This document shows, piece by piece, positions 13,201 through 26,400 of a stretch of DNA of 64,000 nucleotides. Position 1 is the stretch's first letter. Each line of letters starts with the position of its first letter. The notes beneath the pieces are model-generated. The model was given only the letters and a program-made list of their open reading frames with translations. It did no database searches and was not told where the DNA came from. This DNA is from Parus major (taxonomy: Eukaryota; Chordata; Aves; Passeriformes; Paridae), in the NCBI RefSeq assembly GCF_001522545.3, contig NC_031769.1:70759814-70823813 (forward strand). The letters run 5' to 3'. A program made the translations under genes and the position numbers.

Positions 13201-16200
13201 TAAATTTTAGAGCATTGCCAAACAACTTTCATCAAGCACAAGAAGCCAGCTGGAACAGGTTCTGGAATTTTCTTTAAAAGACTTCTCATGTAAGTTGTAA
13301 GATTCAATGTGACTCTTGTAAACCACTGCTTATTTCTACACAAAAATCCAGCTTATCCTGTCCATGTTTGACAAGAAATGATTTTGCATAATATATTGTA
13401 TTCTTACTCAGATTTTACTCCATGCTTTCAGTCACACAAATCCAGAAACAAATGAGTGTTTTCAACACATCTCAACATTATTCATATATTTCTTTCTTCA
13501 GGTCATTAATTGATAGCAAATGGGAACCATCTATTCATGAATATTGATAGGACAGACAAAAAAACCCCAAAGCCCTGTTTGAATGTAGTGCCTTAAAAGA
13601 CAGAGAAACACGCAGTCAATAAGCTTTTCAAGCAGCTCAGGGCATCTCAAATATTTTAGTAAATGCAAGTAAAAAAAAAGTTCCATGCTATCAAATCTTA
13701 AACAAAACTTTAATGTCTTGAAGGCAAGTTAGTTTGTTTTTTTTTCCTCTCTCTAGGTCAGTCTGCTGCTCAGATTTAGTTCAGCTGATTATAGAACTAC
13801 AGTTTTAGTATAACAGTATTGACAGTTTAGCTTAACTATTTCTATATCAAAGCAAAATGTGAGGTGTAAAACTGTGAATCTGGACAAGCACATTTTATTA
13901 TGACACTTAAAATCCACAAAGAAAAGGTTTCTCCCATAATTCCCATGTTTTTAAATTAGTTTTGAAGATCTGCTAGAGCAGCAACTGTTGATGCATTCAT
14001 TGGCATTCTGGAAAGCGAAACAGTCATTCTTTGCTGCTGGAAAAAAAGCATCTCAGTGGATTCTTTCCAGTCTGGACCACCTGATATATTTCACATTTTA
14101 TATACTCTATGAAGAATGACATTCATATGAATGATAACTTTACCCTTTGATAGTCTAATCCTTCCAAATGCAGTCACACACTTCAGCAATCCCCCCAAGG
14201 AACAAAATGAGGAATAAAAGATACCACTTGAACAAAAATGCAAAGTGACAAATATAGCCATCATTTGTCAGAGCTAGCTATATCATAATAAAAGATTTCT
14301 CAAGAAGCTGTTGTGCCAAGTTATTAACCTCACATGGTTACCACTCTCTAGAAACCTTAGATTTCATTCCTGAATGGAATGAACCTCCCACCACAATCTA
14401 TTCTACTGATTACACGGGCAATATTTTTATACTCCAATAGACTCAGAACAAAAAAAAAAGTTTCATCTTTTCTACTTTATTCATACTACCAAGAAAAACT
14501 GTTCATTATGGAGACCTGATTGCCCGAGCAGCATGTAATTCATTACTTATTGCCTTGAAAATCTCAGTTTATTCCCATATAAACCAGGATATAACTTCCT
14601 AGAACAGGGACTTGCTGTTAAATATGTTGGGCTAAATACCTCCAGAGGACATAGAAGCTTTGCTTGTGCTAGTTTACTCTGGCAGATGGAGCTTTAAAAT
14701 ATTTATTAAGCATTCACTATACCCTTGCTGTGATGAAAGAAAACCTAAGTATTTCTATAAATGAGCTGCTCACCTAAGATTGAAGAGAAAAGAAAGGTTA
14801 ACATATCTCAGAAACAGAACTATTATTCCAAGATTAAAGGCAAAAGTTCATATGAGACAAAAACCCCAACAATTATACCATAACATTACAACAGCTTACA
14901 AGTTTTTTACACAGATAATTGCATATTTTATAGGAAGGATTTAAGTATTTTATGTTGACAGAATCGATGACACAGTTTTAATTTGAAGGATATGCTAAAA
15001 AAGATATGCTAAACACATGGCCTTGGAAAAGTATAAAACTTCTAAGGCTAGTTAAGTTAACCTCTGGTTCTGTACAAAGAATATTTCATGTCTGACATGT
15101 AAAAGAGAAAAAAATCTTTTCTTAACTATTTTTTTAAATGTTCAGACTTAACAAAAAAAGAGCATGAATAAAATGTTATTATAAAATAAATATGAGTAGT
15201 TGCTAGTCTCTGGATGGCTCTTCCATAGTCAGCCAGTTACCACAAGGGCAGACAGAGAGCACTGTAGAAATTTCTCTTTCTGCAGCTGAGTGCAGCACAT
15301 CGCAGAGCCATAACCCAGCAAACGTAAATATGGGGCTTTGATGGGCCCTGAGGCTGAGCACATACTTACTGGAGGAGAAAATATTTAAACTAAAGAGGAA
15401 TAGATTGGTTAGCAGGTGGCTAACCAGCATGATCCCAAACACAACCACAAACATTTCCTTTTCATAATTTCTCTCTCAATTGCAGATTTAAACACTTTGG
15501 AAGTTGGACAAGATGAAGTGATTTTATATTTCATGGGATGGCTATCTCTAGTTGATCACTGTGTGTGTCCACAAAGCTCTGGGACATGATCTAGAAATGC
15601 TGTTACGTATCTTTCCACGGAAAATCTGAAAATTAAAGTGGTGATTCTGTCAATCCTTAGGGGCCTAATTTACAGTTGCAGATCCAGGCTGACTTGGCAG
15701 AGACTTCTCTTTCATTACTGAAGCAGAAATATATGTAGGAACAGCTGTGGAAGAACAAAACTAAAATAGAAAAGTTTTCAATGAATGTATTTGCCCACAT
15801 AGGCACACACAGGCTTGTACATAAACCATTACTGCCAGCATAATGAGCACTCCTAATAGAAAACTGGTTGGCATAAAAACAGGCCTTCACATGTATCAAT
15901 AAATTTTGACCTTTAACTTAGTGTTCACTGGGAAAGTAAAAATTCTGTTTGATACAATATTTTGTAGTTTCGAAATGTATATTCATTACCCACAGAATGA
16001 ACAGAACTAAGCATTTAGAGAAGTGCTAAGATACTTGATATATTTTTAAGCACATTACATTGAAGGCATCAGTAATTTCATAAGTTTTACATTCACGTTG
16101 TTGCCCTAGACCGACAGCTGATCAGACAGTGAACCTTTAGAATGTTGTTATTACACTGGCATCAGACTCAAAATACAAAAACCATCTTCCTAGTCCCTGA

Positions 16201-18734
16201 ATATGCAACCCGTTTGAGCAACATTTGTCTACAGATAAAAAACACACCTCTGAGGACAATTAGAATAAAAGTAGAAATGGATTTTGATGAATCCAGCATA
16301 AGTTATGTTCTGTTCTATTCACTAGAGAATGCTAAATCAAATCTTTCAGTGTCAGACAGCAATTTTGGATTTAAGCACAGAAAGGTATAGGTTTTACACA
16401 TGATACATGTCCCAACAAGTTAACTCTCTTGGGATTTTTGGACATTGAGTAAACAGAACATAAATAGCAAAACACATTTATTAATCTACTTGTTTCTAAA
16501 TCTCAGTGGGAACTCAGGGTTCACCTAAAATATGTCTTGACTAAATGGTCACACAAGTTTGAAACAAATAAACATTTTTTTAAATATAAAATATGCAAGA
16601 ATATCTGAAAACATTTTTCATTACTTGTACAGTATTTTCAGATTCCTTGAACTTCATTTAACATGCATAAATTCCATAAACCCACCTCAGCACAGATAAT
16701 AACAAATATCAGCATAAGCAATTCTGTATCACAGCTTGTAACCTGCATTTAGAAGACAGTAAGATGCTGATAGGAACACTCTTGACCAAAAGAAGCCGTA
16801 TTATTACTTTCTAAATATTGATTAAAGAGAACAAGACAAAGAACAAACCACAAGTAAATGAATGTTTGAATGAGCAGATTGATACTGCAATATGAACAGG
16901 TACAGTTTGAAGTAAAGTGGAATTCAGAGGTTTCTAAAGTGACATTCAATGTCAAAATAGAAACCATGTTAGAGAGTAGTTTGACTTGGATTTGTTTCAG
17001 GCTTTTCCTTAAAGCATAACAAGTTAAGCCTTTATTTCCTATCCAGGAAAGCATGGGAATCTGCATCCTTATTCATTCTCTGCTGTTTCCTTGAGGCAAC
17101 ACAAAGTTAGGAATCTCTAAAAAGTCCCTGCACAATGGACAGAACTTACTGAGGAGTTTGTCTTTTTTCCAGACAATGTGTATTTAGATACAAATAGTGA
17201 GGGTGACAAAGATCTCACCTACTTTTATCAGCTGCACAGAGTCTCCTTCTCTGAACCACTGAGCATGGTGAGAATTACAGGGAGTTGCAGGTTGGTCTCA
17301 GCTAGGAAAGAGAACACCTGGAACTTGCAGCCAGGTGAAGGTGTCTGGGAACAATGAAGATCAGTGCTGAGTTTGAACCATACCAGGAATAATGCTAATT
17401 TCCAAGAAACACCAGGTGCATCTATTGATTTGTGAAGAGCCTCAGCAGCTGAAAAGTGGAATAATTAGAATAACTTTTCAAAAGCTTGATAAAAAGGCCC
17501 CACAAAATATGGAATGTAAATGGCAAAACATGTCTTCGGGAAATGCATATTTCAGTCTTGTCTATTTCTGGAATTCTCATCTGTAATAAAAACCAGAACT
17601 GAATGCCTCTTTAAAATATATACCAAAATGCTGTCAAAGGAGACTGGAAATGTTAGGATCAGCTATGAATTGCATTTCCACAGCAAAAAAGCAGTTCATC
17701 TCTGTGTTTCTGAGATAATTTTGCCATAGCAAGTTTTGCATTCCTAGCTTTGTTAAATACCAATAACTTAAAGCTGAATAAAATTAAAATTACCATTGGT
17801 ATTACAGCTATGCCTCATAGCAAATGCAGCTAAAATTTGCAAAATAAATAAGTAAATAAATTCTGTTAAATAGATATAGGTTTTTTTCCCATTTTAATAC
17901 ACCTTGCAAATATAAACTCTACCACAGCAGCAAGAATATGAAAAAGTCTCAACAGTTAGGACATAGTTTAATTATTTGGGCTTAGTCCAAACATGCATGA
18001 GTTTAAATTCTGAAAAAAACACAAAAAACCAAAACAATCACTGAAACTACAATTTAAGTGTGACACAAAACTAAAAAGTCATCGCAAACCATCTCCATGC
18101 TCCTCTTATTCCTCTGTTTGAAATGGGAAGAGACAGTCACCTGGAATCTACTCTTTGTAAGGGAAACACAATATGTTGGCACAGGCAACAAAAGAAATAG
18201 TAATATTACTAATACGAAGAGAGAATAATCCCTATCCTTTAATGTGCCCTATTAACACACTATGAGCTCGTGCCAAGATGTCCCATTCCTTCTAATTTCA
18301 ATGGGAATGAGGCACAGTGTGAAAGTCTGAGGTACAAATGCAAAGGCATTGCCATCTGGCCTGTAAAACTATTTAAAGTATTTTCAACTTTCAAAAGTGT
18401 ATGTGGTAATACTTGTGAAAGGAAGAAACAGATCTGAAAGGGCTTATGGATATTTTGTGGACTTTCAAAACAAATTAACGCTTTTCAAAAGTTGAATTAA
18501 ATTTACATTATAAATAAAAATACTAGGTTAAGAAAACCTAGTGTATGAAAACTGAATGTAATAAAATTGATGTTACAAATCTAGTAATACATTACTGCTA
18601 GTGTGAAATCATGTCAATGTCATGCTTTTATTCCTATGAACTCTGAAATTCAAAATAGGCTGTTAATTTTTTCTGACAATTAACTTGCATAAGAGGGCCA
18701 TGCTTGTATTTCTGCATCTAAATCACTCCAATGC

Positions 18735-18846
18735 AAAAAAACCAAACCAAACTAAACCAAAAACAAAAACAAAAGACAAAAAAAAAAAACCCCAAAAAAC
18801 AAAAAAAAAGCACCAAAACAAAACAAAAAAAAAAACACCCAAGCAA
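18735..18846. repeat. A/C-rich low-complexity tract
   Basis: The tract consists of A runs interrupted by C, CC or CCC ('aaaccaaaccaaactaaacc' and similar) with almost no G or T. It gives a spurious Lys/Pro/Gln/Thr-rich open frame (18685-18873). Similar tracts occur at 41557-41650 and 49366-49480. Confidence 0.9.
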
Positions 18847-20559
18847 CTAGGTAGTCTGCTTATTTTTTCTTAAAAAAAAATGAGGTTTTTTTTCCTAATT
18901 TAAATTTCTAAAATATTTTGAAAACAAACTTTAAAAAAATCTTTGTAGAAATATTATTGACTGCATATGTATGTTTCTTTATGGATCCTATTGAAGATTG
19001 GCAGTTTGTCCTCAGTTATTCTAACTTTGTGCAGAACTTCCTGGGAAATCCAAAAATAATTTATTCATTTGTCATCTATCTAATTTTTGTCTTTCAGAAT
19101 TTTTTAAAAATTGCATTGTATGTAATAAAAATGTATTGTATGACTAATCATAGTAAACACATTAAACACTGTTTACCCTGTTTACTTCTGCCTTGCTCTC
19201 AGCTGTCTTTTGCCCTAGCAAAAAAATGAGCAAGTTTTTTAAAAGAAAAACCTGAACTTGTCTTGAAGAGTCTGAGTTAATTTAAGGCATCTAACTGATC
19301 TGCTTAAGGGTTTACAATCAGTCAAGAGAATACCTGTAGAAAGCAATTCACCCACCAGAGTTCCCAGTCTGGCAGTACTCAGATCTCTCTCTCCAATGAC
19401 TGAATGCCTCAGTTCATCAAAATTAATCTGTGCCAGTTGTATTTGTATGCTCCCCTCCATCCTATACGTATTTTAAAATAAAATTATAAAATCTATATAA
19501 ATCTTCAGATAGGTTCCCTAAGGTAGTTCACATGGTTAGATTTTAAGCCAAGTCTTGATATGTCCTATGTAACTTTTACACAACTACTAACTACCACAGA
19601 GTGTTGTGTGAGTTCATAATCAAGTCTCAGCTTTGTGCACTGCTTGCTGTCTGGATTAGCCAGCCTAGAGCTAGATAAATGTATAAACAGCATCCTCTCA
19701 TGCATGACAGGGTCATGGCCCACACACTGCAGAAACCCATCCATGTGCTTAGGCCAGCCTGTGCCTTCCTTCTTGGCACTTAATGCTGTTAAAGGGCACA
19801 AGGGGACCTCGAAAGTCAAGGGCAGGGAAAAAAAAGGAAAATTTGGCCACTTCTCTGCATAACCGAAATTGTCTTTCTGTCTGACATGTGGAAGATGAAG
19901 AAAGTAATGACATTAGTCCTGTCACTTTGATGGGCAGCACACAGGAAATTATATGTGCAGAAAGCCAGCCAGGCTATCAGAACTAAACCTATTAGACTAA
20001 GACATCATCCTCATTTCAAGTACTGTCTCCTTAATTCATGCTGAGTGCTTAATGGTCACACCTAGTTACAAATTACCTGTATGGTCCAATGGAGACAATT
20101 AAATTGCTAAGTAGCATCAATGTTGCAGCATGTTAAGTCTCTTGGAAACTTCAGAAAAGTATTAAAAATCCTACACATCTAATTTCAAAAATATATATTT
20201 TCATTCTTTTTGTTTATTCCATTGATTTCATTCTCCTCACCTATTTATTTTCTTAACTTTATGAACATTGAAATAATAGTGGTAACACAGGAGCTAAGGA
20301 AAAAAATAACCTAAAACCAAAAAATAAAGGATGTTTGGTTTTGGGTAGGTTTTTTTTTAACCATGAGGATATTCACAGGGGTATTTTAATTTAATAAGAT
20401 GGACTTGAATCTAATTGTTCTATAGTAAATACAAAGCAAGTCCACCGATCATAATACCTGATTTTTAACTGCAAAAGTGGCAGTAAGAGCTCAATCATGC
20501 TAGAAATATTGAATAGAAGCATTAATACTTTTGGAATAAAGTCTGGACACAGGGTTGTT

Positions 20560-21149
20560 TGCATCATGGTTTATCTCCAGCTGGGAAATAAACACCACAT
20601 GCCTGCTCACTCACTCCCCCCTCCTCAGGAAAGAACCAGTAAGAGTAAAAGTGAGGAAATGTATGGGTTCAGGTAAACACAGCTTAATGAGGGAAGCAGA
20701 AGCCACACACACAAGCAAAGCACAAGACATTCATTCACCACTTCCCATGGGCAGGCAGGTGTTCAGCCATCTCCAGGAACACAAGGCCCCATCCCAGGTA
20801 AGGGTACATTGGAAAGAAAAATTCCATCACTCCAGATTCCCCTGCTTCTTCTTCCCCATCTTTATATGCCGAGCATGATGTCATATGTTCTGGAATGCCC
20901 CTTTGGTCAGGTGGGGTCAGCTGTCCTGGCTCTGTCCTTTACCAATTCTTTGTGCATCCCCAGTCTCCTTGTTCTCCAACAAGGACCTCACCAAGGGTAG
21001 GGTGAGGAGCAGAAAAGACCTTTCACACTGTTGAAGCACTGCTCAGCAGTTGCAAAAACAGCTTTGTGTTATCAATACTGTTTCAGCACAAATCCAAAAT
21101 CTAGCCCCATATTAAGAAAATAAAGTCTATCCCAGCTAAAAACAGCACA
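20560..21149 (-). mobile_element. Endogenous retrovirus LTR, family A, antisense (probable solo LTR)
   Basis: Read on the minus strand, this is an avian ERV long terminal repeat of the type that starts TGTGCTG and ends near 'gataaaccatgatgca' (family consensus ends in a form of 'aaaccacgaca'). On the plus strand the landmarks are 'catggtttatctccagctgg' (20564), 'ctcactcactcccccc', 'gtgttcagccatctccagga', 'tctggaatgcccctttggtc', 'gagcagaaaagacctttc', 'cactgctcagcagttgc' and the terminal 'cccagctaaaaacagcaca'. A TATA-like box and a CRE-like site remain (separate entry). No gag, pol or env sequence adjoins it, so it is probably a solo LTR formed by recombination between the two LTRs of a provirus. 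I do not see a convincing target-site duplication. The same family occurs at 59560. The family assignment (ERVL versus another class) is from memory and unsure. Confidence 0.85.
20861..20883 (-). promoter_or_regulatory. Remnant LTR core promoter: CRE-like site plus TATA-like box
   Basis: On the minus strand, which is the sense strand of the LTR, TGACATCA (20876-20883) lies just upstream of a TATAAA-like box (20861-20867). The spacing and order fit an LTR U3 promoter. The second LTR copy has 'catcatacgg' and 'ttttattgg' at the matching places, so both motifs look eroded there. Whether this copy is still active cannot be judged from sequence. Confidence 0.45.
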
Positions 21150-22971
21150 AACCCAACATCTTGGTGATGAGACAGAAAACAACTTACAGGGAAGCCTAGC
21201 ATAAAATTTTGTTTCAGAAAAATGGTAGCTGTTCGGAGCATCATGTATTTTACTGAAGTACTAAGATTGTTAATGAATATACTTAAAAAAAATTCTGCAT
21301 ACATCTCTTCTCTGTTTCTCCTTATATTAGCTGTTGTATTGTTGTATTATTGTTGTATTGTCTTTCTGGAAACTTGGCAACCTCCCAAGGAAGCCTTCCC
21401 AAGGAACACCCAAGGAACAGTGTAGCTGAAAACTACCTCTGGATGGCATATGTTTGCATTGATCCCTGTGATGTGTGCCTCAGTGCAACAATGGAATAGC
21501 ACAGGTGTTTAAATAACAGGCCATACACATTTGATGAACTCTGACAAAAGCTGGAAAAAACAACATATAAATGAAAAAGGCTCAGGTCTACCTGGTCTGC
21601 TTCAAGGATCCAGACAAGTTTACATTTTATGTAACCTCCTGATCTATAAATGTGATTCAATCAGATTATACTGTGACACTGATTGCTAGAAGACTATGTT
21701 TCAAAACCTTCCTGAACTTGCATGTTGTGCTGCTGCTGGCCAACTCTGTCATCCCATTTCTGCTTGGGAAACCTGAGGGGAAAATCCCTTTTGTTTTCAA
21801 TATATTTTTGGGTTTTCTCTTAGTTGAATTCTAGGAATGAAACATTCATCAGGGTGAGATTTCAAGCCCTTTTAAATATGGAAACTCCTTCTAAGTTTAA
21901 TATAATTCATAACAATAAGTGCCACAAGTCTATCTCAGTATTTAATGAAAGCTACTCTAATGAAAGGAAGTTAAAATTAATTGGCAATAGGGGAAAAAGC
22001 AGTCAAGGCGCGTGTTTAGTTCTTGTTGCTCTTCCATAGTACCAGTATAGTTATCTCATTCTTCTGCCATATGGGCATCCTTTTTGAAATGGGCAATCAA
22101 TCGAGTACACACTGTTCAAAGGAGATTTGACAAGGGCATTTGGTACTGAGGTCACTGTGTCCTTCACACTCTGCAGCTATTTTCCCTCACAAACTATGCC
22201 TCTTGCATTCACAATCACTGACTAGAATGAGGTGAATAACTCATCTCTTCTGGAAGGGTTAAAAAACACCAACCAAAAATAGCAACAATAAAAAAATCTC
22301 CAATGGTTTCTAAAGGTATAGTGTTTTTTATTTTGTAATTAAGTAGTAAATTATTATACCAAGACCATAAAGAGGGATGTGTTTGACCTTTCATCATACA
22401 TACATTAATAACCTGCCCTAAAAGCATTACAGTGAGAAGGAAAGTTTTAGGTGGATTTGGAAATGTTACATGATTTTTTTTTTTTTATTTTAGTTATTTG
22501 TGGAGGACAAAAAGAAGGAAGAAGTCGCCTGCAATCTTCAATATTAGAAACAGGTCCCAGAAGTTTTATTGGCAAAAGATTATGTATGGCATATATCTGT
22601 TCATGAAATGGAGACACTAAAAGCAAAATTACAATATATATAAACAAATTTGAAAATATTAAAGTACAATCATATGAGAGCTTAGCCCAAATAAAGATAT
22701 CATCTTATACTAAGAATTCAAGTGCATTGTTCTGTGAGTGTTTATCATTTACATACTCAAAAATCATGAATCTTTCTCCTCCCACCAGTCTCCCCAAAAT
22801 GCTTTATGCAATCAGTATCACTTTGGCAACAAAATAAGCTTCCACAGCTTTCTAAAATTATATCATGCATTGTCTTGTTTGTAACTCTCCACAAAATCTC
22901 TGTGCACATACACTCATGGAAATTTTCTTATGCATCTACAGCAGCTACACTGCCATGAAAAACAGATAAAT
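21150..22971. other. Single-copy non-coding DNA
   Basis: No gene is recognised. A TTGTAT-like simple repeat lies at about 21330-21360, followed by an imperfect cluster of 'cccaagga' units (about 21385-21418). A T run of about 14 is at 22471. The open frames here are short and unlike any family I know. Confidence 0.55.
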
Positions 22972-23440
22972 GATCATAGAGTCACACAGAACTAACTAGG
23001 TTGGAAAATATCATTGAGATCATCAGGTCCAGCCTATAACTTAACACCAGTTTATCAACTAAACCATGGCACTGAGTGCCACACCCAGTCCCTTCTTAAA
23101 CACCTTCAGGGACAGTGACTGCATCACCTCCCATTCCAATTCCCAGTCACCCTTTCTGTGAAGAATTTCTTCTTAATGTCCCACCTGAACCTACCCTGGA
23201 GCAGCTTAAGCCTGTGTCCTCTTGTCTTGTCACTGGCTACCTGGAGAGGAGGCCGTCCCCCACCTGGCTACAGGCGGCGGCTGTAGGGAGTGATAAGGTC
23301 TCCCCTGAGCCTCCTTCTCTCCAGCTAAACACCCCCAGCTCCTCCAGCCACTGCTCATAGGACTTGTGTTCCAGACCCTTCACAAGCCTTGTTGTCCTTC
23401 TCTGAACACTGAGAATTCCAGCATCCCAACACAATAACAA
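22972..23440 (-). mobile_element. CR1 LINE 3' fragment, antisense
   Basis: This is the clearest LINE in the window. On the plus strand it begins with 'atcatagagtcacac', the reverse of the CR1 3' terminus, and continues 'aggttggaaaatatcattg', 'gatcatcaggtccagcc', 'ttcttaaacaccttcaggga', 'tgtgaagaatttcttctt', 'taatgtcccacctgaacc', 'agcctgtgtcctcttgtc', 'gataaggtctcccctgagcc', 'ctcctccagccactgctcat' and 'gttgtccttctctgaacac'. These follow the order of the reverse complement of avian CR1 from the 3' end into the last part of ORF2. The copy is 5'-truncated at about 23440, typical of LINE insertion by target-primed reverse transcription. The open frames at 23115-23360 (+) and 23237-23440 (-) are products of this repeat, not host genes. 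Confidence 0.95.
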
Positions 23441-26400
23441 AAGTAATATTTAATGATACAGATTTTAAATTATGCCTAGGAATCTGCAATATTTTTGCCT
23501 CAAAGAGAGAAATGCCAACTTTGTAATTTCATACAAGAGCTGTCTATATTTCCAATAACATTACATTTGATATGAAAATCACTAAGTGATACCTTGCAAA
23601 TTTGAAATCATCTCTTGACCAGTTAGTATTAAAAAGACACATAAAGCTGATAAGGGAGGCATTAGCAGCCACCTTCAAAGTTCATGTGAGCACACAAATA
23701 AGAACTTAGCACTAGGCTCATGACAATATTAAGCAACATTCCTGACTTCTGTGGGTGAGTTTAATTAGAGCTGAACTCATTAGTTTTTAGTTTACTTGAT
23801 AGCTTCCTCTAGTATTTTTAGCCAAAACTCTGAATACTTATGTACACATCAGTGTTTGAGTTGGCAAAGATCACTGATTTAGCTTAGGTATCCCGTAACA
23901 AGCTATAGATGTGAGATATGCATCTTTATTCTAACAAACATAATTATACATCAATCTTTCCTTTTCTAGAAATAGCCTGAGAAGAGAAAGGAGTAAAGAA
24001 TGATGATCTAAGTTTATAATTCAAAGGTTTGAGGAAGAGTAGCTAACTTCTTTTGAATTACTAATACCCTTAGCAAGGACTGACATTCTACTATGTTTTG
24101 TCATAGTCATTGTCAAGATGACTAGGATTTATTTCTTAAAAACAATGCACATCATGCAAAAAGAGAGAGTTTTGTGAAGCTTTAGATTCCTGCTGGTTTC
24201 TTCTACTAGGGCAGAAAACATACAAGAGAAAAAAATACTAAATGTGATGATAGAGGCACACATCAAAATATCCACTCTATTCCCTACAAAGGTATTCAAA
24301 TAGGCAAATAAAACTTGATAGTACAGCCAAGTTGCAAGTTATCTTTCCAATTCATGAAAACTACTATTCATTCATTTGAATTAAATATTTAAATGCTCTT
24401 CATTATTGAAAAGCAATGAGATCATCATTGGATTTCACCTAAGCAAAAGTTAAATAAAGTATTACTTGAGAAGGGAAGAAGTTAGCCCTAGTGCAGTGTA
24501 TCTTCTGTTGTGAAATCACAGAATTCTTAAACTAGAACATTCCCTGACTGGTCTTTGGGTTTTCTCCAAAACTGGACGTTTTCAAATAAATATTTAAAAC
24601 TCTCACAGCACGGATATTTTGGGTTTTCTGCAACTTTATTTGATCAGGGACAGAGCTTTTAGTTTCTGATCCTATATTTATAAAGACATGTTCATTACAG
24701 GCTGGAACAAGAGTAGGCCATAGCCACCATGCACATATCAATCACAATTCAGAAATCTTTATTTGGTGTACCTAAAAAAGTACATTCAAATTCAGTTTTT
24801 TACTTTCAAAAACATTGGCCAAGAGGGAAAGGGAAGAAATGGAAATAATTCTTAATGGAGACAACAGTTTAAAAAAAAAAGAAAAATCTTAACAGAGAAA
24901 AAAAAAAAAAGGATTAAGTAGAAAGATCAGAAACACTTAAAATTTGTATTTTTTTCTCTCAGTCCCTACAATTACTTTAAAAAACCCAACAAACAAAAAG
25001 TTAAAACAGATCACTTCCTTTCTAGTTTCTCTATAAATGCAAAAAAAATTCTTAAGTAGTTTTACTGGTCCCTTTATTCTCTTTTCTGTTCATCTTTTCT
25101 GTTGTGTAGAGGATAGTCATATTTTCAACAGTCATTCCTGTATCTCTCCCTTCCAAGCATTCTCTACCTCCTTACAACCAATAAAAAAATTAAAAGGGAA
25201 AAAAAATCACACTATTTCTCCTAACATATTTCAAGTTTGGGGTTTTTTTGTTTGTTTTGTTTTGTTGGGTTTTTTCAGAAATAAGAATAAAATATTTATA
25301 ATATTCTTGGTATGCTATACAGTCTAAGATTTTTCTGTGTCAATCAATATCCCACTGATTAGCACAGCTGTCACATCTTTGTGTTAATATTAGTTCCATA
25401 CTGCATAGAGACATATGTGTTTGCAGAAAAACAAATTTCAGTTTTAAAAGTATGGTTGGTAGTATAGAAACTGAAAAGGGGTAAAAAACTCATGCCTATT
25501 AATACTATATTGTCTGAAGGAATTTCATTAGTGGAAAAAGCATGCCATTTATAATATAAAGTAGGCGAAGCAGTTTAGCTCCTTTGAGATGGAAAATGCT
25601 ATAAAAATGACAAATATTATTTCCATTAAAAATTAATGTTATTGGAAATAGTGTAAAGCTGCAGGAATAAAACTTTCCAAAAGCCACGTGACTCCATTTA
25701 TCAAAAAGTTTAAATGAATATAATGTAAAAATATAACTAAAAGCATATTAGAAACTCAAAGTATCTTGACCAAAGCTGATCTTATTCCTGCTAGAAGATG
25801 ACCAGCACTAGGTCTACAAAATGAACATCTAAAACTGTCATGATGTAAATGTGACAACTGTCTTTTGAATTAGTTCAGAATGAAATTGATCCAAAATATA
25901 TCCCCATGCCAGATACTATTTAGAAGGTTAACTCCATTCCAGCTAAAACCAGAACAGACATGTAAAAGGTTAATCTCAAAGTTTGATAGAATGACTCAGG
26001 TAGACCTTTGTCTGTTGTTAATGGGCCAAGTAATTGCTTCACAGTTTAGAACTGATACCAGTTCAACAAAATTAGTTTTGTTTCATCTCACTAGATATCC
26101 CTGTGAACGCTAACTTAAATTTTAGCACAAAAGCAGATCTAAATGCATATCCATATGATAGTTTCACAATTTAGATTAAAGCTTGAAATTGCTGATCAAG
26201 ACCAGATTAGAAGTTAAACATGGAAACATAAAATACTTTCCACCCATGACCTCAGTTATGACCATTTTCTCTCTACTTTGAAAAAATACTATTATTTTCA
26301 ACTCAACATCATATTTTTAAGACCAAAGAGGAGGATTTTTAGGGGAAGAGCTGTTAGCCCATGTACAGCACTAAAGAAAGAGATGAAAGGCCAAGTGATA

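Larger units (their letters stand above)
8275..20555. other. Long single-copy non-coding stretch
   Basis: No gene, RNA gene or clear transposon is visible in this 12 kb. Small structures within it are an 11-base tandem repeat ('aatcattctct' twice, from 9024), the palindromic element at 10202-10277, and a hairpin at 18522-18542 with 8-base arms 'actaggtt' and 'aacctagt' around a 5-base loop. An A/C-rich low-complexity tract lies at 18735-18846. Open frames at 11269-11601 (-), 16749-17066 (-) and 18918-19229 (+) show no recognisable domain and no splice-site support. Confidence 0.55.

Noticed and set aside
23115..23440. Open frames on both strands that look protein-like (Pro/Ser-rich)
   Set aside because: They lie wholly inside the antisense CR1 3' region and are translations of the repeat.
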